Assembly (NCBI RefSeq): GCF_015831345.1
Contig: NZ_JADWYS010000001.1
Coordinates: forward strand, 3,438,618-3,502,617
DNA from: Caenimonas aquaedulcis
GTDB taxonomy: Bacteria; Pseudomonadota; Gammaproteobacteria; Burkholderiales; Burkholderiaceae_C
DNA: 64,000 bases
Direction of reading: 5' to 3'
Position numbers and translations under genes: made by a program. Shown one piece after another: positions 18,972-27,900 of this stretch. The notes beneath the pieces were generated by a model, which was not told where the DNA came from, did no database searches, and worked only from the letters and a program-made list of their open reading frames with translations. Position 1 is the first letter of the stretch, and the number at the start of each line of letters is the position of its first letter.

Positions 18972-20966
18972 TCAGGGGATGTCCCGGTTCGGCTCCGGTT
19001 GCGCGGGATCTCGCGGCCCGACCGTGCCCAGCCGCTCTTTCAGCGACTGCGGCTGCCCGCTGATGATCGCGGAGTACATCGTGGTATTCGCCAGCACCTT
19101 CTTCACGTAGTCGCGGGTTTCGGTGAAGGGCACGTTCTCCGCCCAGGCCGCCGCGTCGATCACCGGGCCGTTGCGCCAGTTCCTCGGCCGCCCCGGACCC
19201 GCGTTGTACGCGGCCGCGGCCATCGCCATCGACCCGCTGAAGTCGTCCAGCACGAGCTTGAGGTACCCCGTGCCGATGGCGATGTTGGTCTCGCGTTCGT
19301 TCAACTGGTCGGAAGTGAACCCCGTCATCCCGAGCTTCTTGGCCGTCCATCGCGCAGTCGCAGGCATCACCTGCATCAGGCCCGACGCACCGACGCTGGA
19401 GCGCGCATCCATGACGAAGCGGCTTTCCTGGCGGATCAACCCGTACACATAGGCGGGGTCCAGCCCGATCTCACGGCTGCGCTTGATCACCGCCTCGCGA
19501 AAGGGCATGGGGAAGCGCTGGTCGACGTCGTACTCGGCCTTCGTGCGCTCGCTGGTGTTGATGCAGCGGTCCCACACTTCGCGGTCGCAGGCGAATTGCG
19601 CGGCGGCGAGCAGCTGGCGCTCGGGCAGGCCGCCCGGCGTCGCGAGGTTGGTCGCGTAATTCCATTCGCGCACGCCTTCGGAGCGCAGGCCCAGCGCGAT
19701 CGCATAGACCGCGCGATTGAGCGACGGGTTCAGCCGCGCGGCTTCCTTTTCTTCCGCCGTCAGCGCGGCAGGGCGCGCGGGCGGCGCGATCTTCTGGCCA
19801 AGCTCTTCCAGCGCGAGCTGCTCGTAGAAGCCGCGCACCGAGGCGATGGACTGGTAGAGCTTCAGCGCCTCGGCGCGGCGCGTGTCGCCGCCTTCGGCCT
19901 GCAGCGCGCGTGCCTTCCAGTAGACCCACGTGGCGTCCGCGCGCGCATCCTCGCTCATGGCGTCGATCGCCTGCTGCACCGCTTTCCAGCGCGGGCCGCG
20001 CGGCACGCGAAGCGCCGCGCGCGCCTTCCACGCGAGCATGTCGTCGCTCAGGTGCGCGTCGCGGGACACCTTGGCATAGCTGTCCAGCGCATCGTTCGAC
20101 AGGCGCTGCGCAGCCTGCTTGCCGATCACGCCCCAGACCCAGTCGCGCTCCTCGGGAGACAACTGTGGCCCCCATTTGTTCTCCAGCTGGGAGGCCGCGT
20201 TGTCCGGGTCGGTGGAGGCGAGCTTGATCAGCGCGAGCGCGATCATTTCCTTGCGCACCTTCGAGGCCACCGTCACCCGGCTCGTGAGGAAGCGCGAGGG
20301 CGATGCGTTCAGCTCGTTGAACTGCGGCACCGCCTCCGGCGCCACGATCTGCACCGCGGCGGCGGCCGCGCGCGGGCGGTTCTGCTCCAGGGCGGTCCGT
20401 GCGCGCTTCCAGGCGTCGTCCGCCGTCATGCGCTTCGCACCCGTGGTTTCGCCGATCAGCCGCGAGGCCGCGAGCGTGCAGCCGTCATCGGTGTCGCGCT
20501 GCAGGAACCAGTTGCGGCGCACCTCTTCCGACTCCGCCGGCGGTGCCGCAGGGCCCGCGCGAAGATGGGAGACCAGAAGCGCGTAGCAACGCACCTCGCG
20601 GTCGTCGCCCATGCGGTAGCGCGGGTATTCGGCCTCGAAGTTGGTCCAGTCGCGCCGCTGGCCCAGCAGCAGCAGCCAGTCGTTGCGCAGCCTGTCTTCC
20701 TGGTAGGTGCCCGGATAACGCGTGAAGAAATCCTGCACTTCCTGCACACTCGCGGTGTCGAGCCGGGCGCGCAGCTCCCAGTAGGCGGCCCAGGGTTCGA
20801 GGGCGTGACCGCGCACCTGCGGCAACATCTGCGAGAGCTTCGCGCGGTTGTTCTGGCGGAACGCCTGGCTCATTTCCAGGATGAGATCGTCTCCTTTCGG
20901 CTGGGCCTGCGTGGCGGTGCAGGCGACCGAGAGTGCGATCAATGTCAGAATTCTCGGCAAATTCAT
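18972..20966 (-). CDS. slt: Soluble lytic murein transglycosylase
   Basis: Periplasmic enzyme that cleaves the MurNAc-GlcNAc bond of peptidoglycan with formation of 1,6-anhydroMurNAc. It has 664 residues. A signal peptide of about 21 residues is followed by a long helical superhelix domain (about 25-470) and a C-terminal goose-lysozyme-type SLT domain with catalytic Glu in LIRQESRF, then GASGLMQVMPATA and a late AYNAGPGR. Only 9 bp separate its start from the start of the divergent cyclo-ligase gene. Confidence 0.93.
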   Translation of the reverse strand: MNLPRILTLIALSVACTATQAQPKGDDLILEMSQAFRQNNRAKLSQMLPQVRGHALEPWAAYWELRARLDTASVQEVQDFFTRYPGTYQEDRLRNDWLLLLGQRRDWTNFEAEYPRYRMGDDREVRCYALLVSHLRAGPAAPPAESEEVRRNWFLQRDTDDGCTLAASRLIGETTGAKRMTADDAWKRARTALEQNRPRAAAAAVQIVAPEAVPQFNELNASPSRFLTSRVTVASKVRKEMIALALIKLASTDPDNAASQLENKWGPQLSPEERDWVWGVIGKQAAQRLSNDALDSYAKVSRDAHLSDDMLAWKARAALRVPRGPRWKAVQQAIDAMSEDARADATWVYWKARALQAEGGDTRRAEALKLYQSIASVRGFYEQLALEELGQKIAPPARPAALTAEEKEAARLNPSLNRAVYAIALGLRSEGVREWNYATNLATPGGLPERQLLAAAQFACDREVWDRCINTSERTKAEYDVDQRFPMPFREAVIKRSREIGLDPAYVYGLIRQESRFVMDARSSVGASGLMQVMPATARWTAKKLGMTGFTSDQLNERETNIAIGTGYLKLVLDDFSGSMAMAAAAYNAGPGRPRNWRNGPVIDAAAWAENVPFTETRDYVKKVLANTTMYSAIISGQPQSLKERLGTVGPRDPAQPEPNRDIP

Positions 20967-20975
20967 TGGGCGATT

Positions 20976-21563
20976 ATGGACAAGTCACAGGAAAAAAGGG
21001 CTTTGCGCAAACAGCTCGTCGAGCAGCGCCTCGCCATGCCGGACCGCGCCGTACGCTCGGACCTGCTGCAGCGCGTGATGCGCATCTGGCTCGTGAACCG
21101 CCCCGACATCGTGATCGGCGCGTACTGGCCGATCAAGGGCGAGTTCGATCCGCTGCCCGCGTTGCACCGCTGGAAGGAAGACGGCGAACTGCTGGACGAG
21201 CCGCAGCCGCGCCGCATCGGCCTGCCGGTGGTGGACAAGCTTCATAAGACATTGAAGTTCCACGCATGGTTCCCCGGATGCCCGATGGAAGAAGACGCCT
21301 ACGGCATTCCCAAGCCCAAGGACACGGAAGTGATCGTGCCCACGCTGCTTTTCGTGCCCTGCGTGGGCTACGGGCCCGGGGGCTTTCGCCTGGGCTATGG
21401 TGGCGGCTTCTACGACCGCACGCTGTCCAACCTGCAGCCCAGGCCCTATACCGTGGGGCTGGGTTTCGTGCACGGATTCCTCGACGATCTCGAGCCCGAG
21501 CCGCACGATGTCCCGCTGGACGCGATCCTCAACGACAACGGGGTGGTGTGGCCCATCAGTTGA
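20976..21563 (+). CDS. 5-formyltetrahydrofolate cyclo-ligase
   Basis: ATP-dependent conversion of 5-formyl-THF to 5,10-methenyl-THF. It has 195 residues. The folate/ATP motif RLGYGGGFYDR near 145 and the N-terminal KRALRKQL region match the family (E. coli YgfA). The stop overlaps the inferred TTG start of the following ABC transporter gene. Confidence 0.93.
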   Translation: MDKSQEKRALRKQLVEQRLAMPDRAVRSDLLQRVMRIWLVNRPDIVIGAYWPIKGEFDPLPALHRWKEDGELLDEPQPRRIGLPVVDKLHKTLKFHAWFPGCPMEEDAYGIPKPKDTEVIVPTLLFVPCVGYGPGGFRLGYGGGFYDRTLSNLQPRPYTVGLGFVHGFLDDLEPEPHDVPLDAILNDNGVVWPIS

Positions 21564-23311
21564 CGCCCGTCAGCCTCTACCGCCTCATCGGCGGATTCCT
21601 CCGGCGCCACGCCGGCGCCTATGCCGCCTCCGGGTTCATGCTCGCGGGCATCGCCTGCCTGATCGTGTGGGTGCCGCGGCAGATCGGGCACGTGGTCGAC
21701 GGGCTGGTGGCGCACCGGCTGCACGGTGCGGCGCTCTTTCGCGAACTCGCGTGGCTGGTGGCCGCCGGCGTCGTCGTCTACTTCCTGCGCGTGGGCTGGC
21801 GTCTGAAGCTCTTCGCCGCGGCGTTTCGCCTCGGCGTCGAACTGCGCGAGCGCCTCTACGGCCGCCTCGCCCTGCAGGGCCCGCAGTTCTACCAGGGCCA
21901 GCGCACCGGCGACCTGATGGCGCTGGCCACAAACGACATCGACGCGATCGAGATGGCCGCGGGCGAGGCGATGCTCGCGGGCTTCGACGGCTCGCTGACC
22001 CTGGTGCTCGTGGTGGCGATGATGTCGATGGGCGTCGATGCACGGCTCGCGGCCTGCGCGCTGCTGCCGTTTCCGCTGATGGCGCTCAGCTTCTGGTGGA
22101 TTTCCCGCCATGTGCATGAAGCGTGGCGGCTCTCGCTGGACCGCTTCGGCACGCTGAACGACCACGTGCAGGAGACCTTGTCGGGGGTGCGCACCCTGCG
22201 CGCGTTGGGACTGGTCGCGCGCAGCGAGGCGCAGTTCTCGGCGCTGGCCAGTGGTACGGCGCAAGCCAGCCTGGACGCCCAGCGATGGGAGGCGTCGTAC
22301 GAACCTGCGGTGGGCTTCACGCTGAGCACGGCCACTGTCACCACCCTCGGCGTCGGGTCCTGGCTCGTGTGGCACGAGCAGCTCACGCTCGGCCAGCTCA
22401 CGAGCTTCAGCCTCTACCTGGGCCAGCTCATCTGGCCGATGTTCGCCGCCGGCTGGGTCCTCTCGCTGCTCGAGCGCGGCAAGGCCGCCTGGGGCCGGCT
22501 GCAGCCGGTGCTCGAGTCGCCGCTGACCGTCGAGGACCACGGCACCGTCGCCGCCGTGCAGCCGGGGCCGATCGCGCTCGGCGACGTGCGGTTCTCCTAT
22601 CCGGGCCAATCCCAACTGGCGCTCGACGGCGTGACGCTGCGCATCGAGCCGGGCCAGACCCTCGGACTCGTGGGCCCGACCGGGTCCGGCAAGTCGACGC
22701 TGCTGCGGCTGCTGATGCGCCATCACGCGCCGCAGGCAGGCACGGCGAGCTGGAACGGCGTGGCGCTGGACGACTACACGCTCGATGCCCTGCGGCGCGC
22801 CATGGCCTGGGTGCCTCAGGAAGCGTTTCTCTTTTCCGCGTCCGTCGCCGACAACATCGCACTGGCCAGGCCGGATGCGTCACGCGAAGAGGTGGAGCAC
22901 GTGGCCCGCCTGGCGGCCGTGCACGACGACATCCTGCGCCTGCCGCAGGGCTACGAGACCCCCGTCGGCGAGCGTGGCGTGACGCTGTCGGGCGGCCAGC
23001 GGCAACGCGTCGCCATCGCGCGCGCGCTGCTGGCGGACGCGCCGCTCCTGCTGCTCGACGATGCCTTGTCGGCGGTGGACACGGACACCGAGGCGCGCAT
23101 CCTCGCGCACCTGCGCGAAGCGCGCGTCGGGCGCACCGTCGTCATCGTCAGCCACCGCCTGAGCACCGTCGCCGACGCGGACCACACCGTGGTGCTGCAC
23201 GGCGGCCACGTGGTCGAGCAGGGCAGCCACGCGGAGCTGATCGCGCAACCCGGCTGGTACGCGCGTCAATGGCGCTACCAGCAACTGCAGGCGAGCCTCG
23301 ATGCCAGCTGA
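21560..23311 (+). CDS. ABC half-transporter, MdlA-like (first of pair)
   Basis: Fused membrane and ATPase export half-transporter, 583 residues. The type I exporter membrane domain has six helices (about 20-310). The ATPase has Walker A GPTGSGKS, signature LSGGQ, Walker B LLLLDDALS and a switch His in VIVSHRLS. The start is uncertain: TTG 21560 overlaps the previous stop, GTG 21548 is an alternative in the same frame. It overlaps its partner by 11 bp, so the two probably form a heterodimer of the MdlA/MdlB type exporting lipids or drugs. Confidence 0.88.
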   Translation: MTPVSLYRLIGGFLRRHAGAYAASGFMLAGIACLIVWVPRQIGHVVDGLVAHRLHGAALFRELAWLVAAGVVVYFLRVGWRLKLFAAAFRLGVELRERLYGRLALQGPQFYQGQRTGDLMALATNDIDAIEMAAGEAMLAGFDGSLTLVLVVAMMSMGVDARLAACALLPFPLMALSFWWISRHVHEAWRLSLDRFGTLNDHVQETLSGVRTLRALGLVARSEAQFSALASGTAQASLDAQRWEASYEPAVGFTLSTATVTTLGVGSWLVWHEQLTLGQLTSFSLYLGQLIWPMFAAGWVLSLLERGKAAWGRLQPVLESPLTVEDHGTVAAVQPGPIALGDVRFSYPGQSQLALDGVTLRIEPGQTLGLVGPTGSGKSTLLRLLMRHHAPQAGTASWNGVALDDYTLDALRRAMAWVPQEAFLFSASVADNIALARPDASREEVEHVARLAAVHDDILRLPQGYETPVGERGVTLSGGQRQRVAIARALLADAPLLLLDDALSAVDTDTEARILAHLREARVGRTVVIVSHRLSTVADADHTVVLHGGHVVEQGSHAELIAQPGWYARQWRYQQLQASLDAS

Positions 23312-25112
23312 TTCCATCGCCGTTCCCGGCCTGCCCGCCGAGCCTGTCGACCGCCGCCGCACCGTCGGCGATGCGGCCGCGCTGCTCGCGCGCGCCGCCG
23401 CGCCCGACCGCCGGCACCTGTTGCACGGCATGTTCTGGCTGCTGGTGGCCGCCGGCCTGGAAGCCCTCGGCCCACTGATCGGCAAGACCTTCATCGACAG
23501 CTACCTGTTGCCCCGCAACGCGCAGTGGCCGCAGATGGCGGGCCTGCTTGCGGGCGCGCTGGTGGCCGGCATGGCGGCGAGCTGGCTGCGCTACCTGCAG
23601 CTCACGCGGCTCGCGGGCGTGGCGATGCGCTCGGTGCAGCGCATCCGCGAGAGCGTGTACGGTCACGTGCTGCGCCTGCCCATGAGCTTTTTCGACCGCG
23701 CGATCACGGGCCAGCTCGTGAGCCGGGTCACGAACGACACCGAAGCGGTGAAGACGCTCTACGTGCAGGTGCTCTTCGTCATGCTGGACAGCGTGATCGT
23801 GCTCTCCGGCGCGATGGTAGCGATGCTCTGGCTCGATTGGCACCTCATGCTGATCGTCGCCACGCTGGTGCCCGCGGTCGCGCTGATCGTGCTGCTGTAC
23901 CAGCGCCTGTCCGCGCCGGCCGTCACGCGGTCCCGCGAGCTGCGCAGCGAACTCAATGCGCAGATGGCCGAATCGATCGCCGGCATGGCGGTGCTGCAGG
24001 CGAGCAATGCGGCGGAGCGATTCAGCGCGAAGTTTGCCGCCGTGAACGAAGCGCACTACCAATCGCGCCAGCGCGAGCTGCGCGCGAACGCCTGGCTGCT
24101 GCGCCCGGTGCTCGACCTGCTGAACGTGATCCTGCTCGCGGTGGTGATCGCGGTGTTCGGCGCGCGCGACCAGGGCGCGGCGCTGACTACGCTCGAAGTC
24201 GGTGTCCTCTACGCCTTCATCAACTACATCGCGCGGGTCGTCGAGCCGCTCATCCAGATCACGATGCAGTTCTCGCAGCTGCAGCAGGCGATGGTGGGTG
24301 CGGCGCGCGTGCACGCGCTGCTGAAGGAAGCCGAAGCGCCGAAGGCCGCGGAACAGGGACGCGTCACGGAAGGCGGAATCTCCATCGATCACCTGGACTT
24401 CGCTTACCAGCCGGGCCAGCCGGTGCTGCATGACCTGAACCTGCACATCGAGCCAGGAAGCTTCCACGGCATCGTGGGCCACACGGGCAGCGGCAAGAGC
24501 ACGCTGCTGTCGCTGCTGCTGCGCTTCTACCCCGCGCCGCCCGGCAGCATCCGCGTCGATGGCACGCCGGTCGATGCGATCGCGGAAGACCATTTCCGCG
24601 ATCGTGTGGGCCTCGTGCCGCAAGACCCGTTCCTGCTCGCGGCCAGCGCACGCGAGAACATCGACATGGGCCGCGGCCTCGGCGACGAGCGGATCGAAGC
24701 GGCCGCGAAAGCTGCGCATGCCCACGACTTCATCCTCGCGCTGGAGCAGGGCTATGCGACGTCGCTGGGCGAGGGCGGCGCGCGCCTGTCGGTGGGGCAG
24801 AAGCAGCTGCTCGCGATCGCGCGCGCCCTGGCGGGCGATCCTCGCATCCTCTTCCTGGACGAGGCGACCTCGCACATCGATTCGGAGACCGAGCAGATCG
24901 TGCAGCGGGCACTCACCGAGTTGCGCGGCCGCGTGACGATCGTCGCGATCGCGCACCGCCTCTCCACCATCCGCGACGCCGACCGCATCGTCGTGCTGAA
25001 TCACGGCCGCATCGCGGAGCTGGGCACGCATGCGGAGCTGATGGCGATGCCGCAGGGGCTGTACCAGCGGCTGTACCTGCTGCAGCAGCTGGAGGAGGAG
25101 GGGGCGGGGTGA
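23301..25112 (+). CDS. ABC half-transporter, MdlB-like (second of pair)
   Basis: Partner half-transporter, 603 residues. After an N-terminal extension of about 35 residues come six membrane helices (to about 325) and an ATPase with Walker A GHTGSGKS, Walker B ILFLDEATS and H-loop AIAHRLST. The signature motif is LSVGQ instead of LSGGQ, a substitution seen in one half of several heterodimeric exporters. The gene ends 7 bp before the convergent LysR gene. Confidence 0.9.
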   Translation: MPADSIAVPGLPAEPVDRRRTVGDAAALLARAAAPDRRHLLHGMFWLLVAAGLEALGPLIGKTFIDSYLLPRNAQWPQMAGLLAGALVAGMAASWLRYLQLTRLAGVAMRSVQRIRESVYGHVLRLPMSFFDRAITGQLVSRVTNDTEAVKTLYVQVLFVMLDSVIVLSGAMVAMLWLDWHLMLIVATLVPAVALIVLLYQRLSAPAVTRSRELRSELNAQMAESIAGMAVLQASNAAERFSAKFAAVNEAHYQSRQRELRANAWLLRPVLDLLNVILLAVVIAVFGARDQGAALTTLEVGVLYAFINYIARVVEPLIQITMQFSQLQQAMVGAARVHALLKEAEAPKAAEQGRVTEGGISIDHLDFAYQPGQPVLHDLNLHIEPGSFHGIVGHTGSGKSTLLSLLLRFYPAPPGSIRVDGTPVDAIAEDHFRDRVGLVPQDPFLLAASARENIDMGRGLGDERIEAAAKAAHAHDFILALEQGYATSLGEGGARLSVGQKQLLAIARALAGDPRILFLDEATSHIDSETEQIVQRALTELRGRVTIVAIAHRLSTIRDADRIVVLNHGRIAELGTHAELMAMPQGLYQRLYLLQQLEEEGAG

Positions 25113-25119
25113 TTCCTGC

Positions 25120-26103
25120 CTAGTCCAGGTTGTCGACCGTATCCGGGTCCGGCACTTCGCCGATCGTCTCCCTCGTCGCCTTCGCCTGCGTCTTCAGCCA
25201 CGCGCAGAAGGCCTTGATCTCCGCCCGATGCGCGCTCCTCGGCCCCACGATGAGCCAGTAGGCCATCGGTGAATCCATGCGCTTGTTCGGGAGCGGCTCC
25301 ACCAGGTCGCCGTTGGCCAGGCTCTCCGCCACCATCGGCAGGCGCGCGAGCACCACGCCCTGGCCCGTCAGCGCGGCCTGCACCATCTGGTAGGCATAGT
25401 TGAAATAGAGCCAGCGCTTGGCCTGCAGCTTGGGCATGCCATTCTCGTCGAACCAGCGGCGCCAGGTGAGCCACTCCAGGTGCGTCGCCTGCGCGTCGCC
25501 CGCTTCGATCAGCGCGAAGTTCACCAGGTCCGCCGGCTTCTTCAGGGGCGGGCCGCTCTTGAGGAGCCACGGGCTCGCGACCGGCGTGAGCTGCTCGCCG
25601 AACAGGCGCACCGCGTGCGGCGGCATGTTCGCCGTGGGGCCGTAGCGCAAGGCGAGGTCCACGTCCGCGATGTCGAGGTCCAGCGAGCTGTCGGACGCGT
25701 CGATGCGGATGTCGATGTCGGGGTTGTCGCGCTGGAACTGCTCCAGCCGCGGGATCAGCCACATCGAGGCGAAGGAGGCGAAGGTCGTGAGCGCCACCGA
25801 CCGGCGTCCCGCGGTCTGGCGGATCTGCCGCACCGCGTTGTCGATGCGCGGCAGGGAATGCGACACGGCCATCAGCAACTGCGCGCCCGCGCTCGTGAGT
25901 TCCACCGCGCGCGTGTGGCGCAGGAAGAGGCTCACGCCGACTTCCTCTTCCAGCGCCTGGATCTGGCGGCTTACGGCGGACTGGGTGAGCGCCATTTCCT
26001 CCGACGCCGCGCGGAAGTTCAGGTGGCGCGCGACGGCCTCGAAGGCGCGCAGGTGGCCGGCCGACACCGGGCGCGTGCGAAGGTGGGTTTGCGAGTGCTG
26101 CAT
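25120..26103 (-). CDS. LysR family regulator (GcvA-like)
   Basis: Transcription regulator of 327 residues. The winged helix-turn-helix spans about 15-75 (HLRAFEAVARHLNFRAASEEM, then TQSAVSRQIQALEEE), followed by a periplasmic-binding-fold effector domain. The pattern RYG in the effector domain resembles the GcvA group. It is divergent from the DUF2917 gene; the 133 bp between them hold a perfect inverted repeat with LysR-box geometry, so the DUF2917 gene is the likely target, along with the regulator's own gene. Confidence 0.92.
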   Translation of the reverse strand: MQHSQTHLRTRPVSAGHLRAFEAVARHLNFRAASEEMALTQSAVSRQIQALEEEVGVSLFLRHTRAVELTSAGAQLLMAVSHSLPRIDNAVRQIRQTAGRRSVALTTFASFASMWLIPRLEQFQRDNPDIDIRIDASDSSLDLDIADVDLALRYGPTANMPPHAVRLFGEQLTPVASPWLLKSGPPLKKPADLVNFALIEAGDAQATHLEWLTWRRWFDENGMPKLQAKRWLYFNYAYQMVQAALTGQGVVLARLPMVAESLANGDLVEPLPNKRMDSPMAYWLIVGPRSAHRAEIKAFCAWLKTQAKATRETIGEVPDPDTVDNLD

Positions 26104-26133
26104 ATGCCAGTCCTTGTCAGGAGCGATGCCCCC

Positions 26134-26156
26134 ATTGATGCGGATTGGGAATCAAT
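26134..26156. promoter_or_regulatory. Candidate LysR operator, ATTGAT-N11-ATCAAT
   Basis: A perfect 6-bp inverted repeat with an 11-bp spacer lies between the LysR gene and the divergent DUF2917 gene. LysR-type regulators typically bind T-N11-A palindromes between themselves and a divergent target. The left arm is 26134-26139 and the right arm 26151-26156. Confidence 0.65.
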
Positions 26157-26236
26157 AGGTTAGCCGTATTTCATTGGACTGCCAAGCCTTGCTCGCCGAT
26201 GATTCATTGCCGAATAGCCCCACCAGGAGATACGCC

Positions 26237-26716
26237 ATGGCATTCCAAACCTTCCCCCAAACGCAACAATCGTCCGACAGCCCGGTGCTGCCCGGGACGT
26301 GGAAGCTGGTGCCCGGGCGAGCCATCACCCTGGAGCCGCGCGAGGCCGGGACGCTCAAGGTGGCGCACGGCCAGCTGTGGGTCACCTACGAAGGCCCGCA
26401 TGAAGGCGCGCTCAACGAATCGGGCGACCTCTTCATCGGCGTGGGCAACGAGGTGGTCCTGCGGGCGGGGCAGCGCCTGGTAGTCGAGGCCTGGAACGAT
26501 CACGCGCCGTCCTACTTCAGCTGGGATCCGCTCCCCGAGCCGGTTCGGGCACCGCGCATGGTGCGCGTGATGCAGCCGCTGGCGGACCTGCGCGTGGCGC
26601 TCGCGATGACGGCCCGCGCGCTGGGCGGGTTGGCCGCAGGTCTCGGCGGCCTGGCGTTGGACCTCGTCACGCCGCGTCCCCGCGAGACCTGCCCCGCGCA
26701 CGGCGCTGCGAGCTGA
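26237..26716 (+). CDS. DUF2917 domain protein
   Basis: 159-residue protein with a DUF2917-like, cupin-like beta core (about 20-100: a WKL..GRAITL start, GQLWVTYEG, and a GNEVVLRAGQRLVVEAW strand). A tail follows with a hydrophobic Ala/Gly/Leu segment near 125-145. Function is unknown. AGGAGA precedes the ATG. It is divergent from the LysR gene and probably controlled by it. Confidence 0.82.
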   Translation: MAFQTFPQTQQSSDSPVLPGTWKLVPGRAITLEPREAGTLKVAHGQLWVTYEGPHEGALNESGDLFIGVGNEVVLRAGQRLVVEAWNDHAPSYFSWDPLPEPVRAPRMVRVMQPLADLRVALAMTARALGGLAAGLGGLALDLVTPRPRETCPAHGAAS

Positions 26717-26748
26717 CGCGAAGGAGCGGTCGGGAATAATGGCCTCCC

Positions 26749-27348
26749 ATGGCCCGGCCCAAGTCTTCCCAGCACGAACTCAAGCGCGACGAAATCCTGG
26801 ACGTGGCCGCGCAATGCTTCGCGGACCGCAGCTACCCCGCCGCCAGCATGAACGACATCGCCGCGGCCTGCGGCACGTCCAAGGCGCGGCTCTATCACTA
26901 CTACGAGAGCAAGGAGGCGATCCTCTTCGACCTGCTCGATCGCTATACCCAGCGCCTGCTGGCGGTGATCGCGCAGGCCGAAGCCGCGGCGCAGCGGCGC
27001 AACCTGGATGACCGCGACGCGCTGCACGAACTCGTGCGCGGCTTCTTGGAGGAATACGAACACTCCGCCACGCGCCACGTGGCGCTCCTGCACGACACGA
27101 AATTCCTGGGCGTGGCGCAGCGCGACCTGATCGTGAACCGCCAGCGCGACGTCGTCTCCGCCGTCACGCGCTTCCTGCGGCGCGCGTATCCGAAGCGCGT
27201 GACGTCGGTAAACCAGACGCCCGTCACCATGATGCTGTTCGGGATGATCAACTGGACCTTCACCTGGCTGCGCCCCGGCGGCGCCATGAGCTACGCGGCG
27301 TTCGCCGAGGAAGTCGTCGCGATGCTCGACCAGGGGCTCGCGTCGTGA
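26749..27348 (+). CDS. TetR family regulator
   Basis: 199-residue DNA-binding repressor. The N-terminal helix-turn-helix (about 14-60) reads DIAAACGTSKARLYHYYESKE, typical of TetR proteins. The C-terminal ligand domain resembles TetR proteins of fatty-acid/acyl-CoA degradation clusters, but no such genes are adjacent. The stop overlaps the GTG start of the gluconokinase gene by 4 bp. Confidence 0.9.
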   Translation: MARPKSSQHELKRDEILDVAAQCFADRSYPAASMNDIAAACGTSKARLYHYYESKEAILFDLLDRYTQRLLAVIAQAEAAAQRRNLDDRDALHELVRGFLEEYEHSATRHVALLHDTKFLGVAQRDLIVNRQRDVVSAVTRFLRRAYPKRVTSVNQTPVTMMLFGMINWTFTWLRPGGAMSYAAFAEEVVAMLDQGLAS

Positions 27349-27851
27349 CGGGGGTGCACCTCGTGGTGATGGGCGTCTCCGGCTGCGGCAAGTCGGCGGT
27401 GGGCCAGGCCGTGGCGGACGCGCTCGCGCTGCCGCTGATCGAGGGCGATGCATTCCATCCCGCCGCGAACGTGGACAAGATGAGCCGGGGAGTGCCCCTG
27501 CAGGACGAAGATCGCGCCGGATGGCTCGCGCGGCTCGGCGACGAGCTGTCGCGGCATCCGCAGGGGGCGGTGCTCACCTGCTCCGCGCTCAAGCGCTCCT
27601 ATCGCGACCTGCTGCGCTCGCACGCGCGCGGGCTGCGCTTTCTCCATCTGCAGGTCACGCAGGACGAGGCGCTGCGCCGCGTCGCCACGCGCGGCGGGCA
27701 CTTCTATCCGCCGAGCCTCGTGGCGAGCCAGTTCGAGGCGCTGGAAAATCCCGCGGGCGAGGACGGCGTGCTCGTCGTCGACGCACAGCGCCCGGTGGCC
27801 CAGGTGACGCACGAGACCGTGGCGTGGATCAATTCAACAATCCGTAATTGA
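27345..27851 (+). CDS. gntK: Gluconokinase
   Basis: Phosphorylates D-gluconate to 6-phosphogluconate. It has 168 residues starting with GTG. The P-loop is GVSGCGKS at 10-17, followed by EGDAFHP, VPLQDEDR, and the CSALKRSYRD motif specific to the GntK family. It is coupled to the TetR gene by a GTGA overlap, so the regulator may control gluconate use. Confidence 0.93.
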   Translation: MTGVHLVVMGVSGCGKSAVGQAVADALALPLIEGDAFHPAANVDKMSRGVPLQDEDRAGWLARLGDELSRHPQGAVLTCSALKRSYRDLLRSHARGLRFLHLQVTQDEALRRVATRGGHFYPPSLVASQFEALENPAGEDGVLVVDAQRPVAQVTHETVAWINSTIRN

Positions 27852-27900
27852 TTACGCATAGGTAAAATCGTCCTTTTGCACGCCGCAGTGAGGAGACACG

